Source: Poecilobothrus nobilitatus
Lineage: Eukaryota > Arthropoda > Insecta > Diptera > Dolichopodidae
Direction: 5' to 3'
DNA length: 64,000 nt
Assembly (NCBI GenBank): GCA_947095535.1
Contig: OX352774.1
Coordinates: 37,340,496 to 37,404,495 of the forward strand
The position numbers and the translations under genes were made by a program. This document shows, in pieces, positions 11,825-22,864 of the stretch (positions within the stretch are counted from its first letter, which is position 1; each line of letters starts with the position of its first letter). Below the pieces are notes generated by a model. It did no database searches and was not told the origin of the DNA. It saw only the letters and a program-made list of their open reading frames with translations.

Positions 11825-12325
11825 TAACTGCCAACATTAAAAAAATAATGAAGAAAGCCAAGGTAATGTTCGATCGCATCCAACAGATATCCAAAAGAAT
11901 AGAATTGAGAATACACAACGCTTTACTTAGGCTTACTTTACATATTGAAGTGAAACTTGGCTAGTCACGAACAACATTAAGCAAAAATTACACGAATTTA
12001 CTAATAAATGTCTAAAGGTAATATGGCGAATACTCTGGGGAAACAAAAACTGATTGAGTAAGAAATGAAAGAAAATTTAAAAAAAAAAAACGAAAAACGG
12101 GAGCTGGATTGGGTACAAGCTTAGAACATAACTATGTGACATAGTAAGAAAAAAAGCATTAGAATGGAGTCCGCAAGAAAGTGGAAGAAAATTTCCCACA
12201 AACTACATGAAAATGCATTATTCTTCATAAAACATATGGGTGAAGTAAAAATAATTGCTCCAAACAGAGTCAGGTAGAGATGTTTAGTAGACATTCTACA
12301 TAAGTACTTCCAAGAAGATTAATAA
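11825..12325 (+). pseudogene. Non-LTR retrotransposon reverse transcriptase, C-terminal remnant
   Basis: Conceptual translation across several frames gives blocks from the end of a LINE pol protein in the right order. These are KKIMKKAKVMFDRIQQI, then SETWLVTNNIKQKLHEFTNK with CLKVIWRI, then ALEWSPQESGRKFPTNYMK, then GEVKIIAPNRVR followed by RCLVDILH. The family pattern is a YGSETW block, a QALEWNPQGKR-type block, and a final EVK..A.NRVRWR block. Here the tryptophan after NRVR is a stop. Frameshifts and stops are frequent. It is an old 5'-truncated copy; the polymerase core is missing. Confidence 0.75.
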
Positions 12326-14235
12326 GGAGAAAAAAATAAAAATATGTGAGCTTGGGTTATTGTAGGGTAAAATTATTGAGATATTATTAAAATATTAAAG
12401 ACCACAATGCAATTTGTAAAAAATAAAATGGTAAAAAAAAATAAAAGGAAAAAAAAGGAATCTAATTCAGAAAAACAAAAAAATCACAATCATATAAAAA
12501 TAACTCATAATAACAAATTCAATTTTTTTAGTATTTGAGGTATGTAAGGCAGAATTACAAGATATAGTTACAAAATCTGTACAATAAACTTTAAATATTT
12601 AATTATTTCATTCAGAGAAATCCTTCACGAAAGCAGAGACCTAAAGTTTTAAACACCTTATAAAATAAATTAAATTTTAAATATATTAATTAACAAAAAA
12701 TTTTGAAACTAATTAATTTACTATCATTTCTTTTGTAACATTATCAGAATTTACAATTGCATAGACGTAGGCGAATATATTATGTTAGAACTTTTCTAAT
12801 CATTTTATTTTTACATTTAATTACAATAAACAAAACAAGTACTCGTAATGATGAAAATTGACCTAATTATTTAAAAAAAAAAAAAAAAAAAAAACAAAAC
12901 AAAAAAATTTAATTTATTTCCAACTGTAAAAATTTATTTTGAAAATGCAATTAATGCGTTATTTTGCATAAATTTTTTAAATTTTTATGTTGAATTGTAA
13001 CAAATTGAACGTGTTTTTTTTTTTTTCAAATAATTTTTAAATATTATGAAAATGTTTTTCACTAATTTTCTTATTAATTTTACAATAATGCAAAAAAAAA
13101 AAATATATTAATATTTAATTTCAAGTTCATATTATAATAAAAAAAAAAAAAAAAAAACAAAAAAAAAATTTCCGTGAAAATTTTTAATAATTCAGTCTAG
13201 TCTAAAGCATTTAATAATTATTTACAAAAAAAAAATTATATGGCAGATGTGAAAAATTCATTATATTAATTTTATTATTTAAAATGCATAAAATTGGATA
13301 GAATTACAAAAAAAAAAAAAAAATTAATTATTTTCTAGTTTAAAATATTTATTATATATTTTCAATAAAAAGTATCATTAAATAATTTTTAATATACAAA
13401 ATGTTTAATTACTTTTTAAAATATTTTTATTTTGATGAAAAACTGCGTTTAATTTTATAAAAATAAAATTATACAGCATTGATTTTTATTATTTTTCAAT
13501 GGAAAAAAAAACATGTTAAACATATACCTATAAAAACATTTGAGAGATCTTGTAATGAAAATCCCATTTTTAGTCTATTGCATTTTTTTTTTTTTTTTTC
13601 AGGAAGGTGGGAATTTCCCAAAGACATCAAGAATTATTTTATTAGGGGTTTGACTTTTGTGAAATTTAGAGATTTTCTTTAATCTAATTTGAAATTTTAA
13701 TACAATGATTGTACTTGTATCTATATAAATAAATACAATCCGGGAAGGAAAAGAACACTTGACCTAATTGATATGTGGTCAGAGCTGGAGTTATTATGTT
13801 ATATCGCTTTGACCTTTGCTCTGATATATTTTACATTTTAAGTAGGTACTACTCGTATATTATGTTATGAAGACACAATCTCTTTCTTCAAATTTATAAA
13901 TAAATAATCTATAGATATTTATTGTGTTATTTTAAAGATATATATACTTATATAAATTTATACCTTACCTTTTATATTCTTATATTTTGTATAAAAATCG
14001 AATACATATGCTGAACATCTTTTAATCAAATTTTATGATTGTTAATTTTTTAATGATGGAAAATTAAACATGACGATTTTTACGAGTTAATTTTAATTAA
14101 TTAAGTTAATTTTTTTAGTAATTAATCAAGTTTTTTTTTTATTTTTTTTTTTCTTTAATTTTGTTGAAAAAAAAACTTGCTCTGAATAACTCTAACTTAA
14201 AATTATGATATTGCTAGTTATTTAATACATATATA
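12326..14235. other. Non-genic low-complexity stretch
   Basis: Long A and T runs, especially 12870-13320. The block aggaaggtgggaatttccca with aagacatcaag at 13602-13630 resembles gagaggtggaaaactttcaaagacatcaa at 58339-58366, hinting at an unidentified dispersed repeat. The open frame at 13479-13682 is compositional. Confidence 0.4.
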
Positions 14236-14611
14236 CAGGGTGATCCGTTTAATAATAGTGTGAAAACTTTTCAAATTGAGTCTTTTGTCAATTTCATGAG
14301 AAAAATTTAAAAAATTGAGGGTGGTAAATTAAATTATAACGGTACGAAATATCGAAAACGATACAAAATATATGAGAGAACTTGAGATAAATTTAATTTG
14401 AAAATTAAATAAAATATGTACATTAATAACGGGTTTTTTTTTAAATCACAGTTATCCGAAAAAAAAAATTGATAATCTTAAATATGTATTTGAAAGATTT
14501 TTAATCAATTTTCTATTTTATAGAGACAAAAGATATGATATGATTTTTTCCTTTTCTTCCTTCCTTTTCCTCCTTTAGAAAATTTTCGACACTTTTAAGA
14601 GAACCATCCTG
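14236..14611. mobile_element. MITE with mariner-type ends
   Basis: It starts cagggtgatccgtttaa. The right end, on the other strand, reads caggatggttctcttaa, and both then continue into agtgtg/agtgtc and a T/A stretch, so the terminal repeats run about 40 bases. A TA dinucleotide flanks each end (14234-14235 and 14612-14613). At 376 bp with no coding frame, it is a non-autonomous Tc1/mariner-type element. Confidence 0.65.
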
Positions 14612-16329
14612 TACAATGAAATTCATAAACTGTTCACTTTTCTTAATAAAGATAATTAACTTTTATATTATCATTAAAAATAGAATGTACATAATGATAT
14701 TATTATGTACAATCATTATATGTATGAAAGTATATATTTATTCAAGAAAAATGAAGTAAAAAATTCAAAATTTCAATATATTTATGTTGAACAAAATGCA
14801 ATTTGATTAAATGATTACCTTTTGATTATTTTATAACATCGTGTTTTGCTTTTTTTTTTTCTTTTTTTTTTTTTTATAAATATATAATTGAATTTTTAAT
14901 CTTTAATATTTAATCAAAATTTACGATGAACCTTAGGTTAAACTTTTAAAAAATAATGAAATTAACACTTAAAAAACAAAAAACAAAATATAAAAATTAA
15001 TTTGATTGATTGTCCTTGTAGAATTAATTATAGTATTTTGGTGTGTCATTTTTGAAAATTATTTAAAAATAAATAAATAAAGTTTTAATTAAAGTGTTTT
15101 TTTGAAATTTTCATGTCACTTATATATATAGGCTAGCTTTTTACTTTTTTTTTTATTTCATTATTTTTTATTAAAAAGAAATAAAACAATTTGTTCGACA
15201 TTAAATCTTTGTTTAAACATCTCTTTAATAAAAATATTTCTTAATCCTTTTGATCGAAAAGGATAATTTCCTTTAATCAATTTCCCTTTTTTTTTTTTTT
15301 TTTAAATTAGTGAATTTAAGTTACAAAATAAATAAAAACTTGATTATAATCATTAAATTTTACCAGTTGTAAAATAATTTTTATTACATAATTCTAGGAT
15401 CAAATGCTAATTTTTCGGTTTTAAATATATGTATAGAAAAGTTGAAGACAAATATGCTAAGAAACTTTTACTATGATAACTAGATATCTGATTATTCTGG
15501 TATCTTTAGAATCTTGTTTTTTAATCTATTTTTTCTTTTGTTTAAAATTCTACTGTAAAGTATTTTTTAATAATCAGAATACAGTAAGTAACTATTTGTA
15601 AAAATAGTTTTTTTATTTTAACATGATATTAAATACGTGTGTTGATAATAAGGTTTAGGGCCTTGAATAATGCTGTCTTTTTTTTTGTTTTTTTTTTTTT
15701 TATTTTGAGACGATATGAAAGGTAATTTAAATTAAAAATTTTGTAAATATATTAGATACTTACTATGTACCTATACAAATATACTTACTTACAAATATCA
15801 TTAACAAAAGAACATAAAAATTTTTAACAAACATAATAATTTAATTGAAAAGATATGAGCATGTACACAGGCCTAATATTGTAGATATAAAAATAATTTT
15901 TTTTTTTTTTTTTTCTAAATGTTGTTAAATTTTTATTTACTAGGAAAAACATTGATAATGACTGATAAATAAACATTAACCCTGAATTGTAATATTCATG
16001 ATTTTTAAATAAGAATTAAATTATTACAGGTCTATCTATACTTTAAAATTTACTTTAATTTAATACTTTTTATAATAAAATATTAAATTAAAGTAAAATA
16101 AAATAAAATATAAATAATATTTAATTTATAATTTAATAGTTTTTTTATGAATTTAGTTTTTTTTTTTTGTTCTGTATACGAAAAATAAATTTTTAAATCA
16201 ATTTTAGGATAAAAATTTACTTTTTAATAATATAATAAAGAAATAACTTTAACTTAATCCTTAAAGTATGCAATTATTTAATTTCTGTTTTAATTTTTTC
16301 TTTTAATATATAGTAAAATATGTGAGGGT
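14612..16329. other. Non-genic low-complexity stretch
   Basis: T and A runs (15290-15305, 15678-15700, 15898-15915) and no recognisable element or open frame. Confidence 0.45.
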
Positions 16330-16385
16330 TCTCGATGAACAAATGGTTAAGCATTTGACTTATTAACTGTTAAGTTTTTTTAAAT
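16330..16385 (+). repeat. Head fragment of the 49.5-kb SINE family
   Basis: ggttctcgatgaacaaatgg and the following ttaagcatttgacttattaa align base for base, with scattered changes, to the head of the SINE at 49511 (ggcctcggtggtcaagtgg, ttaaacatgcagcttattaa). Only the tRNA-like 5' part survives. Confidence 0.45.
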
Positions 16386-16769
16386 ACTGGAAGAAAAACT
16401 ACCGAAAAGTAAGTTTCCTTAATCATATTTATCTTGCCATCAAATGTAAATATCAAATATCTAAAATATAATATACATAAGTGTATAAAAATAAGACTTT
16501 ATTCAGGAGAAGATTTTATTAATTAAGGTAATATTCAAGTATACATATTTTATTTATTATTTTACTTATGTCTAGAAGTGTAGTTCTAAATTTTTGTGGT
16601 TGTGAGTTACATTTAAATTTTTAATTAAACTTTAGATCACTTTTAATTTTAATTAAACCCTTGCAGATCTTAACCGAAATCTTTAAATCTTGATATAAAA
16701 ATTCATTTATTTATTTATTTTATAATTTATAATTTATAATTTTATGTTTGATTTATTGGGATCTAAATA

Positions 16770-16943
16770 TTTTTTTTTTTTTGTGTTAGTATATTTTTCT
16801 GCTACATAAATGTAAAAAGAAAATTACACAGCCTTTCCTTTTCAGGCGTGGCTGTAAATGTCGTAAGGGGGAATAATTTTTACGACGTGTGTGGGATTCT
16901 AATGCACACTCCCTCCGTCTTACCCACTAGACCACCAAGACCC
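16770..16943 (-). repeat. tRNA-derived SINE, copy S2
   Basis: On the minus strand: a CTTGGTGGTCTAGTGGGTAAG head with a good box A, then a box-B region mutated to GTGCATTAGAATCCC, then cacacgtcgtaaaaattatt, cagccacgcctgaaaagg, and the tail ending in poly-A (plus-strand T run at 16770-16782). The part of the head between the two boxes is shortened. The CATTAGAATC change is shared with part of S3. Confidence 0.85.
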
Positions 16944-17691
16944 CTCTAAAAATTTTAATTAAGATAATTTTAATCTAATTTCTAGTAGATAGTTATACAA
17001 ATATTTCATAATTTTATGTATTATGTAAAAATTATGATATGTAATTTGTTATTAACAGCTCTGTTAATTGAAGGATTTTAAAAGAAAATCACTGTTTATT
17101 ATCTAATAGTACTGCAAATATACCATTAAAATGATCCAAGTATAGTTCAATAATTAAAAATATTATGTTTAACTGATAAGATACTTCAATAAAATATTTT
17201 GTTTTATTATTTTTTGAACCAGGTTAAAGCATTTTTTAAAACTTACCTATATCATTATTTCTACACAATTTTTTAAGGTTCAATTATTTACCTAAGTTCA
17301 CAAAAAATTTTTTTTTTTTTACTATTAATAAAAAAAATTAAAGTTAATGTTAAAATGTAAGTATGTATTTACAAAATCTATTTTCTATTCTCATTAAATA
17401 AATCTATTGAGTATCTACAAAATCTATTTTTTTTTTTTTATTTTAGTATCTATTTTTTGGAATCCAAAATGGAGATTTGCGCAAAATGTTAAAGTAGGAA
17501 TACTAAAACTACTCTGCTGCCTATATTAATTACAAGACTTGAATTTTAAAACAAACATTTATTTACAGATTTTTAAGTGAAAAATACTAATTAAAATATA
17601 TTAAAATTCAAAAATTAAAATTTCTTGAATAAATGAAAGAATATAGAAAAAAAAATTTATCAAAATTTAATTATTGTAAAAAAAAAAAAGG
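16944..17691. other. Non-genic stretch between two SINEs
   Basis: A+T-rich with T and A runs (17305-17320, 17428-17440). No open frame or element was recognised. Confidence 0.45.
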
Positions 17692-17928
17692 AGGCCTCGG
17701 TGACCTAAAGGACAAGAGCGTACAAAATCTGCTCTAAACACCGACGGAGTGTGGATTCAAATCCCATACACATCGTAAGAATAATTCCCTCTTACACCAT
17801 TTACGCCTAAAAAATAAAGGCTGTGTAATTTTGGAGGGAGTGTGCATTAGAATCACACACACGTCGTAAAAATTATTCCCCCTTGTCACATTCATGTGAT
17901 AGCGAATTAAATTTAAAAAAAAAAAAAT
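17692..17928 (+). repeat. tRNA-derived SINE, chimeric copy S3
   Basis: The first part (17692-17832) is an ordinary SINE: a GGCCTCGGTGACCTAAAGGA head, a box-B-like gattcaaatccc, a middle block, and ggctgtgtaatttt. It then jumps back to a second box-B segment, ggagggagtgtgcattagaa (17833 on), followed by the post-box-B block and a tail-like cacattcatgtgatagcg with an A run. The second part carries the CATTAGAATC variant seen in S2, which lies 0.9 kb away in opposite orientation. It is a recombinant or two fused copies. Confidence 0.8.
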
Positions 17929-18236
17929 TTAATTAATTAAGTATTCGAAAGAATAACGAAAAAGGGGTAATTATTTCACTTAAAATTGTTAAAACGACGG
18001 AAATAAGTAAGAATATTATGTTATAGTAATTGGAAAACAATAATTATTGATTGATTTTTATATTTAATACAGGAATTAAATAAGTCTAGATTTTTCTTTT
18101 TTTTTTTTTGAAAACAAAAAAAATAAAAACTAGAATATTAATTTTAATTTAATTATATTAAAAATATTAATAAGAACATAAACTGAATAATAATAACTAT
18201 AGTAAATATATTTAGTTGTTTAGTCAATGCTATACT

Positions 18237-18296
18237 ATAGTAGTAATAGTAGTAGTAATAGTAGTAGTAGTAGTAGTAGTAGTAATCATAGTAATC
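18237..18296. repeat. (TAG)n microsatellite
   Basis: About 60 bases of TAG/TAA triplets, interrupted. Likely variable in length. Confidence 0.9.
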
Positions 18297-21200
18297 AATG
18301 TTAAAATCATTAGTTTAGTCATTCATTGTATTTTTGTTTTCTTTAATCAATTCTAAAGCTTATATATATATATATATATATAAGTAGAATAAGTAAATTT
18401 AATTAGGTTTAATTTAAAAAAAAAAAAAAAAATAGTTAAAAAATATTTTTAAAAAAAGTTCACTTTTTGTTTTCTTTTTTTTTTTTTTTTTGTTTTTCTA
18501 TTCAATGGCATTACAAATTAAGAATTTCTGCGCAAAATTTATAATAAATTAAATATTGTAAAAAAAATGAAAAAACAAAAAAAAAAAAACATTGATATTT
18601 TTATCTCTCGATTTTTTTGTATCTCTTGATTTTTTCTTTTAAATATCTTAAGATAAGTATATATAAATATACTGATTAAATTTTAAACAAAAAAAAAAAA
18701 TTTCAATAATACGCTATACTTAATAAAAATAAAATATATTTTATTTTTTTTTGGATAAAAAAAAAAAATACATATCTATAAAATAAAAATAAAAATAATA
18801 AATATTAAAATTTTAAGTTAAACTTAAACTTTAACGACAACAATAACAACAACAACAAAATTAACGCTTATAAACGCTTAACATTGACCTTGGTGAGAAT
18901 TTTTTTTTTTTTTTGTATAATGTACGTTAAAATTCAACAAAATTTACCTTCAAAATCATTTTTTTTTTCGGCGCTTACCTAAAACAATTTCATAAATTTT
19001 ATTTTATATTTTATTTAATTACTGATTTACTTGGAGGTCATATGAATTTTTTGTTTTTTGTTTTTTTTTTTTTTTTTTGAATAAATGATTAAAAACAGTT
19101 TTTAAAATTTTTATTTTTATTTTTTGTTTCTTTTTTATTTTAAATCATGCCTATTCACTCTTCTTCAATTTGATTTTTGTTTTTTTTTTTTTTTTTGTTT
19201 TGTTTTTGTCTTTTCCTATTTTTCATAAATCTTTTACCCTTTTACATACTTATTTAGATACTTATTTTGATACTTATTGTTTTTTTGTTTTGTTTTTGTT
19301 TTTGTTTTTATTTTTATTTAATTTTTTTTTTTTGTTGTAAGCAAATATGTTACCTTTGTTCTGTTTTTCGTGTGTAAATAAAATTTTTGCCAACTCATTA
19401 CTATACTATGAAACTTCTAACTAAATTCTATTGTTATTTTCCTAAAATATTTTTATTATTTATTTCTATATTAGAATAAAAAGAAAAAACAAAAAAATAT
19501 TAAATTCAATCGAAATTCAATTAATTCAATCTGTCAAAAATTTAATAAAATAATTATAATAAAAGGAAGTTAAAGAGTTATTTCCTATATTTATTAAACC
19601 AATCAACCAACCAACCAAACCAACTAACCAAATAAATGAAAAAGCAACAAAAAAAAACATAACAAAAACATAAAAAGAAACAAAGAATCTATAATTTTTC
19701 TTAAAAATATTATTTGCTTTAGAAAACAAAAAAAAAAAATTTAAAAATTTACTTCCGTTATTGAAAGTTGCATTTAAAAATCTAAAGATACAAATAAAAA
19801 TTTAATATTATAATATGATGTATTAAACAAAAAAAAAAAAAAATAATAAGTAATTAATAAATAATCTATTTGATAGTTGGTATTTGATCTGTAAATTTTT
19901 TAAGATAAATTATTTAAAGATACTTTAGGATACTTTAATCGAAAAAAATAAATTTAAAGATTTACATATCTGATTCTTATAAAATTTAACGAACCGTTAA
20001 AATATTTGACATAATTTAAAAAATATTTAGACGAAATTAAATTTTAAAAAAGTTTAAAAAAGAGAATAAAGTTGATGTTGAGGGAAAAAAAACATAACCG
20101 CTCGATAACAACTACAAGTATCTAAAACTACAATATCTACAACTTTACATTGTCTTTAATTACATTACATATAATTTAATTTTTAATATTTTTTTTTTTA
20201 ATATATAAAATTCGATATCTTGTAAATCTTGTTTTATTTTTAACATTCTAAACATTTTTGAAATCTGGTTATCAAAAATTTGTTTAAATTATTTAAAGTT
20301 TTAACAAAATGTTTAGTAAAATTTTTAAAAAAACCAAAAAAATTAATTTTAACTATAGATTTATATTTATATTTTAACTAGATTTCAAACATCAAACCTA
20401 TAAAAAAAAACAAGTTATCGTTCTCGTTTTCTTTGTTGAAAACTTAACGTACGTGCATAAGAGATAAGTGGAATTTGCCGCTAACATTTTAATTGTATTC
20501 GAATGATGTTTGTTTAGGGAAACTAAACACCTAATCAACCTAGTTTATTGATAGATTTTGTAAATTATATTCAATCCCTGAATGGTATCTTAAAACTATT
20601 AACAAGATATACCTATTTACTATCAAAGTAAATGAAATAATATTTACTCAAACAACAAACTCAAATAAGTAATAAAAAAAAATATATATAATAAACTAAA
20701 AGTCAATTTTGTAACAACAGAAGAAACTAAATAAATAAAAAAAAAAAAATCTAACTGTGTAATTTAAAAAAAAAAAAAAAACAAAATAAAAACAAAAATG
20801 AATGTCGATAGTAGGTAAACAAAATAACAACTGCTTATATATTTGGTTCTCCTTGAACATGAAATATTAAATAGTGTTTCCGTGTATGGCAAAAAAAAAA
20901 AAAAATACTATATAGTTAAGTATATATTATTATTTCATCTATTTTTTGTTTATTTTTTTTTTTATTTTTCTATCTTAAAATTAAGTTCTTGTTATTGAAA
21001 AAAAAAAAAAATTATTTTTATACAAAGAAAAAAAATTCATATTTTTGATTTTAAAAACTCCACTTTTTTTTTTTTTTTTAATTAACAATATAAGATATTC
21101 AAATATTAGGTACAAAACAAAAAAAAAAATCAATTTTATAATTATGATCATAATGATGATGATGATGATAATTGTTATGATAAATTTCTATGCCAATTAA

Positions 21201-21817
21201 TTATTTTAAAATTAAAGAGGAAAAAAAAAAAATTTGCATAATTATAGGAACTTTACTAATTTTATTAATTTATTAACCGTTATTTCTTTATATTCTCACC
21301 TATAGCTTATTTTTTTTTATGAAATAAGTATAATGATCAATAAAATTTTAAGAAAAAAATTTTTTTTTAATATTCATTAATATAACGGTAATATAATTTA
21401 ATAATTATCGAATATATTGAAATATTGCAAACAAAAAAAAAAAAATTATTTATCAAAGATTAATATTGCAATAGGAACTACCGTACTACATATTTCGTTT
21501 TTTTAATATTTTGTTAATCTTTTATTTTGGTGATTATTAAAATTTTAGATTAAAATTAATTTCTTAGAAATTATGATCGTTATAGCTATAATAATGCTTT
21601 TTGCTTAGTCATTCTTTAGCAAAACTACGAAGTAATTGATTTCTTTAATATCTAATATCTTGTAATTACATTTTTCTTGTCCTAATGGCGAATTTCTGTT
21701 AATAGCCTGAATTTATAAAAATGCGTTACATTTTCAATGTAGAAAAATATAGAAATTTGAACCATTTGTTTCCTGTTTTTTGTATACATATATTAATAGA
21801 CAAGATATCAGAAGAGT

Positions 21818-21861
21818 TTTTTTTAGTGTCTACTATATGCACTATGTAGACACTAAAAAAA
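21818..21861. repeat. Perfect 16-bp stem hairpin
   Basis: TTTTTTTAGTGTCTAC (21818-21833) pairs perfectly with GTAGACACTAAAAAAA (21846-21861) across a 12-base loop. A further agacactatgtagaca follows at 21876. The T-rich end could end transcription on one strand, but no transcript is evident. Confidence 0.7.
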
Positions 21862-22024
21862 TATACATATACAAATAGACACTATGTAGACAATATACAA
21901 AATGCTATATGAATTGTATTCTTTTGTTAATTCTATCTCGGGCAATAACTGCAAATATTTTCCAAAACCAAAAAAGTAAAATATTGTGCTTTCAGAAAAA
22001 AAAAATATTGGAAAAAAGAAAATA

Positions 22025-22864
22025 TAGACGGGTTATTCTCTTTAGGTCTTGAATATTTATAGGGTGTATTTGGTGAACCAAGGGAACAAAATATTGTTCT
22101 ATAAGGGGGCGGCGGTCTATTTCGTTCGATGCAAGAGACAATAGAGGCCTAAATAAATTTACTTACAACTCAAAAACTATACACAATTAATTAATAAGAT
22201 TGATACAACGTCAGAAAGTTTTACACTTCCGCTTTCGATATTTTAAATGCTGATCGTTCAAAAGATGCATTTAATCGAAAAAAAAAAAAATAATTGAAAA
22301 AATACCCAATATTTAATACATACATACATATAGATATATATTTTTTTATTCGTTTCAAATTTTCTCCCTTATTTTGCTTCTCAATTACATATTTATTTCA
22401 AATACCATAAGAAATTGAATGAAATCTTTTTTACACAAAATTATAAAGCTTATTTCAAATAATCGAAAAATACCAAAATAATCATATTAATTAATATGAA
22501 TTAATTATGATTTCAGGATAAGAAAATTTGAAACGAATAAAAAAAAAATCTTAAAAATTGGCTAAATTTCGTTTTTCGTTTAAATACTCATAATTAATCT
22601 ATGAATGAAAAGTATCTGAAATATGAAAAGACATTTTTTTGAAAAACTATGCATTTTAGTCTTTCTGACGAGACTCTATACTTTTTAATTATCTTGTTGA
22701 GTAGTTTTTGAGATAAATATAAGAAAATTAAATTAAAAACTTTAAACCCCATTATCTCAAAAATAGAGGAAAATATACCCCCCTCTTTCAGAAAAATGTT
22801 TTGTTAGTTCGGTCTTCTAGATATACCCTATAAATATTCAAGACTGAAAAAGAATCATCCTGTA
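22025..22864. mobile_element. MITE with about 65-bp terminal inverted repeats
   Basis: The left end has gggttattctctttaggtct followed by tgaatatttatagggt. The right end, on the other strand, has aggatgattctttttcagtct and tgaatatttatagggt. Similarity then continues to gggaacaaaatatt/taacaaaacattt. TA lies at both borders. The 840-bp interior has no transposase frame. It holds its own 20-bp perfect inverted repeat (ttattcgtttcaaattttct at 22347, reversed at 22521). It is probably a non-autonomous TA-targeting DNA transposon. Confidence 0.75.

Larger units (their letters stand above)
17929..22024. other. Non-genic stretch with microsatellites
   Basis: Contains a (TAG)n tract at 18237-18296, a (TA)n tract at 18361-18382, CAA-rich sequence near 18836-18857, TTTTTG-type runs from 18960 to 19340, an ATG tract near 21152-21168 and a hairpin at 21818-21861. 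No gene or transposon was recognised. Confidence 0.5.
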
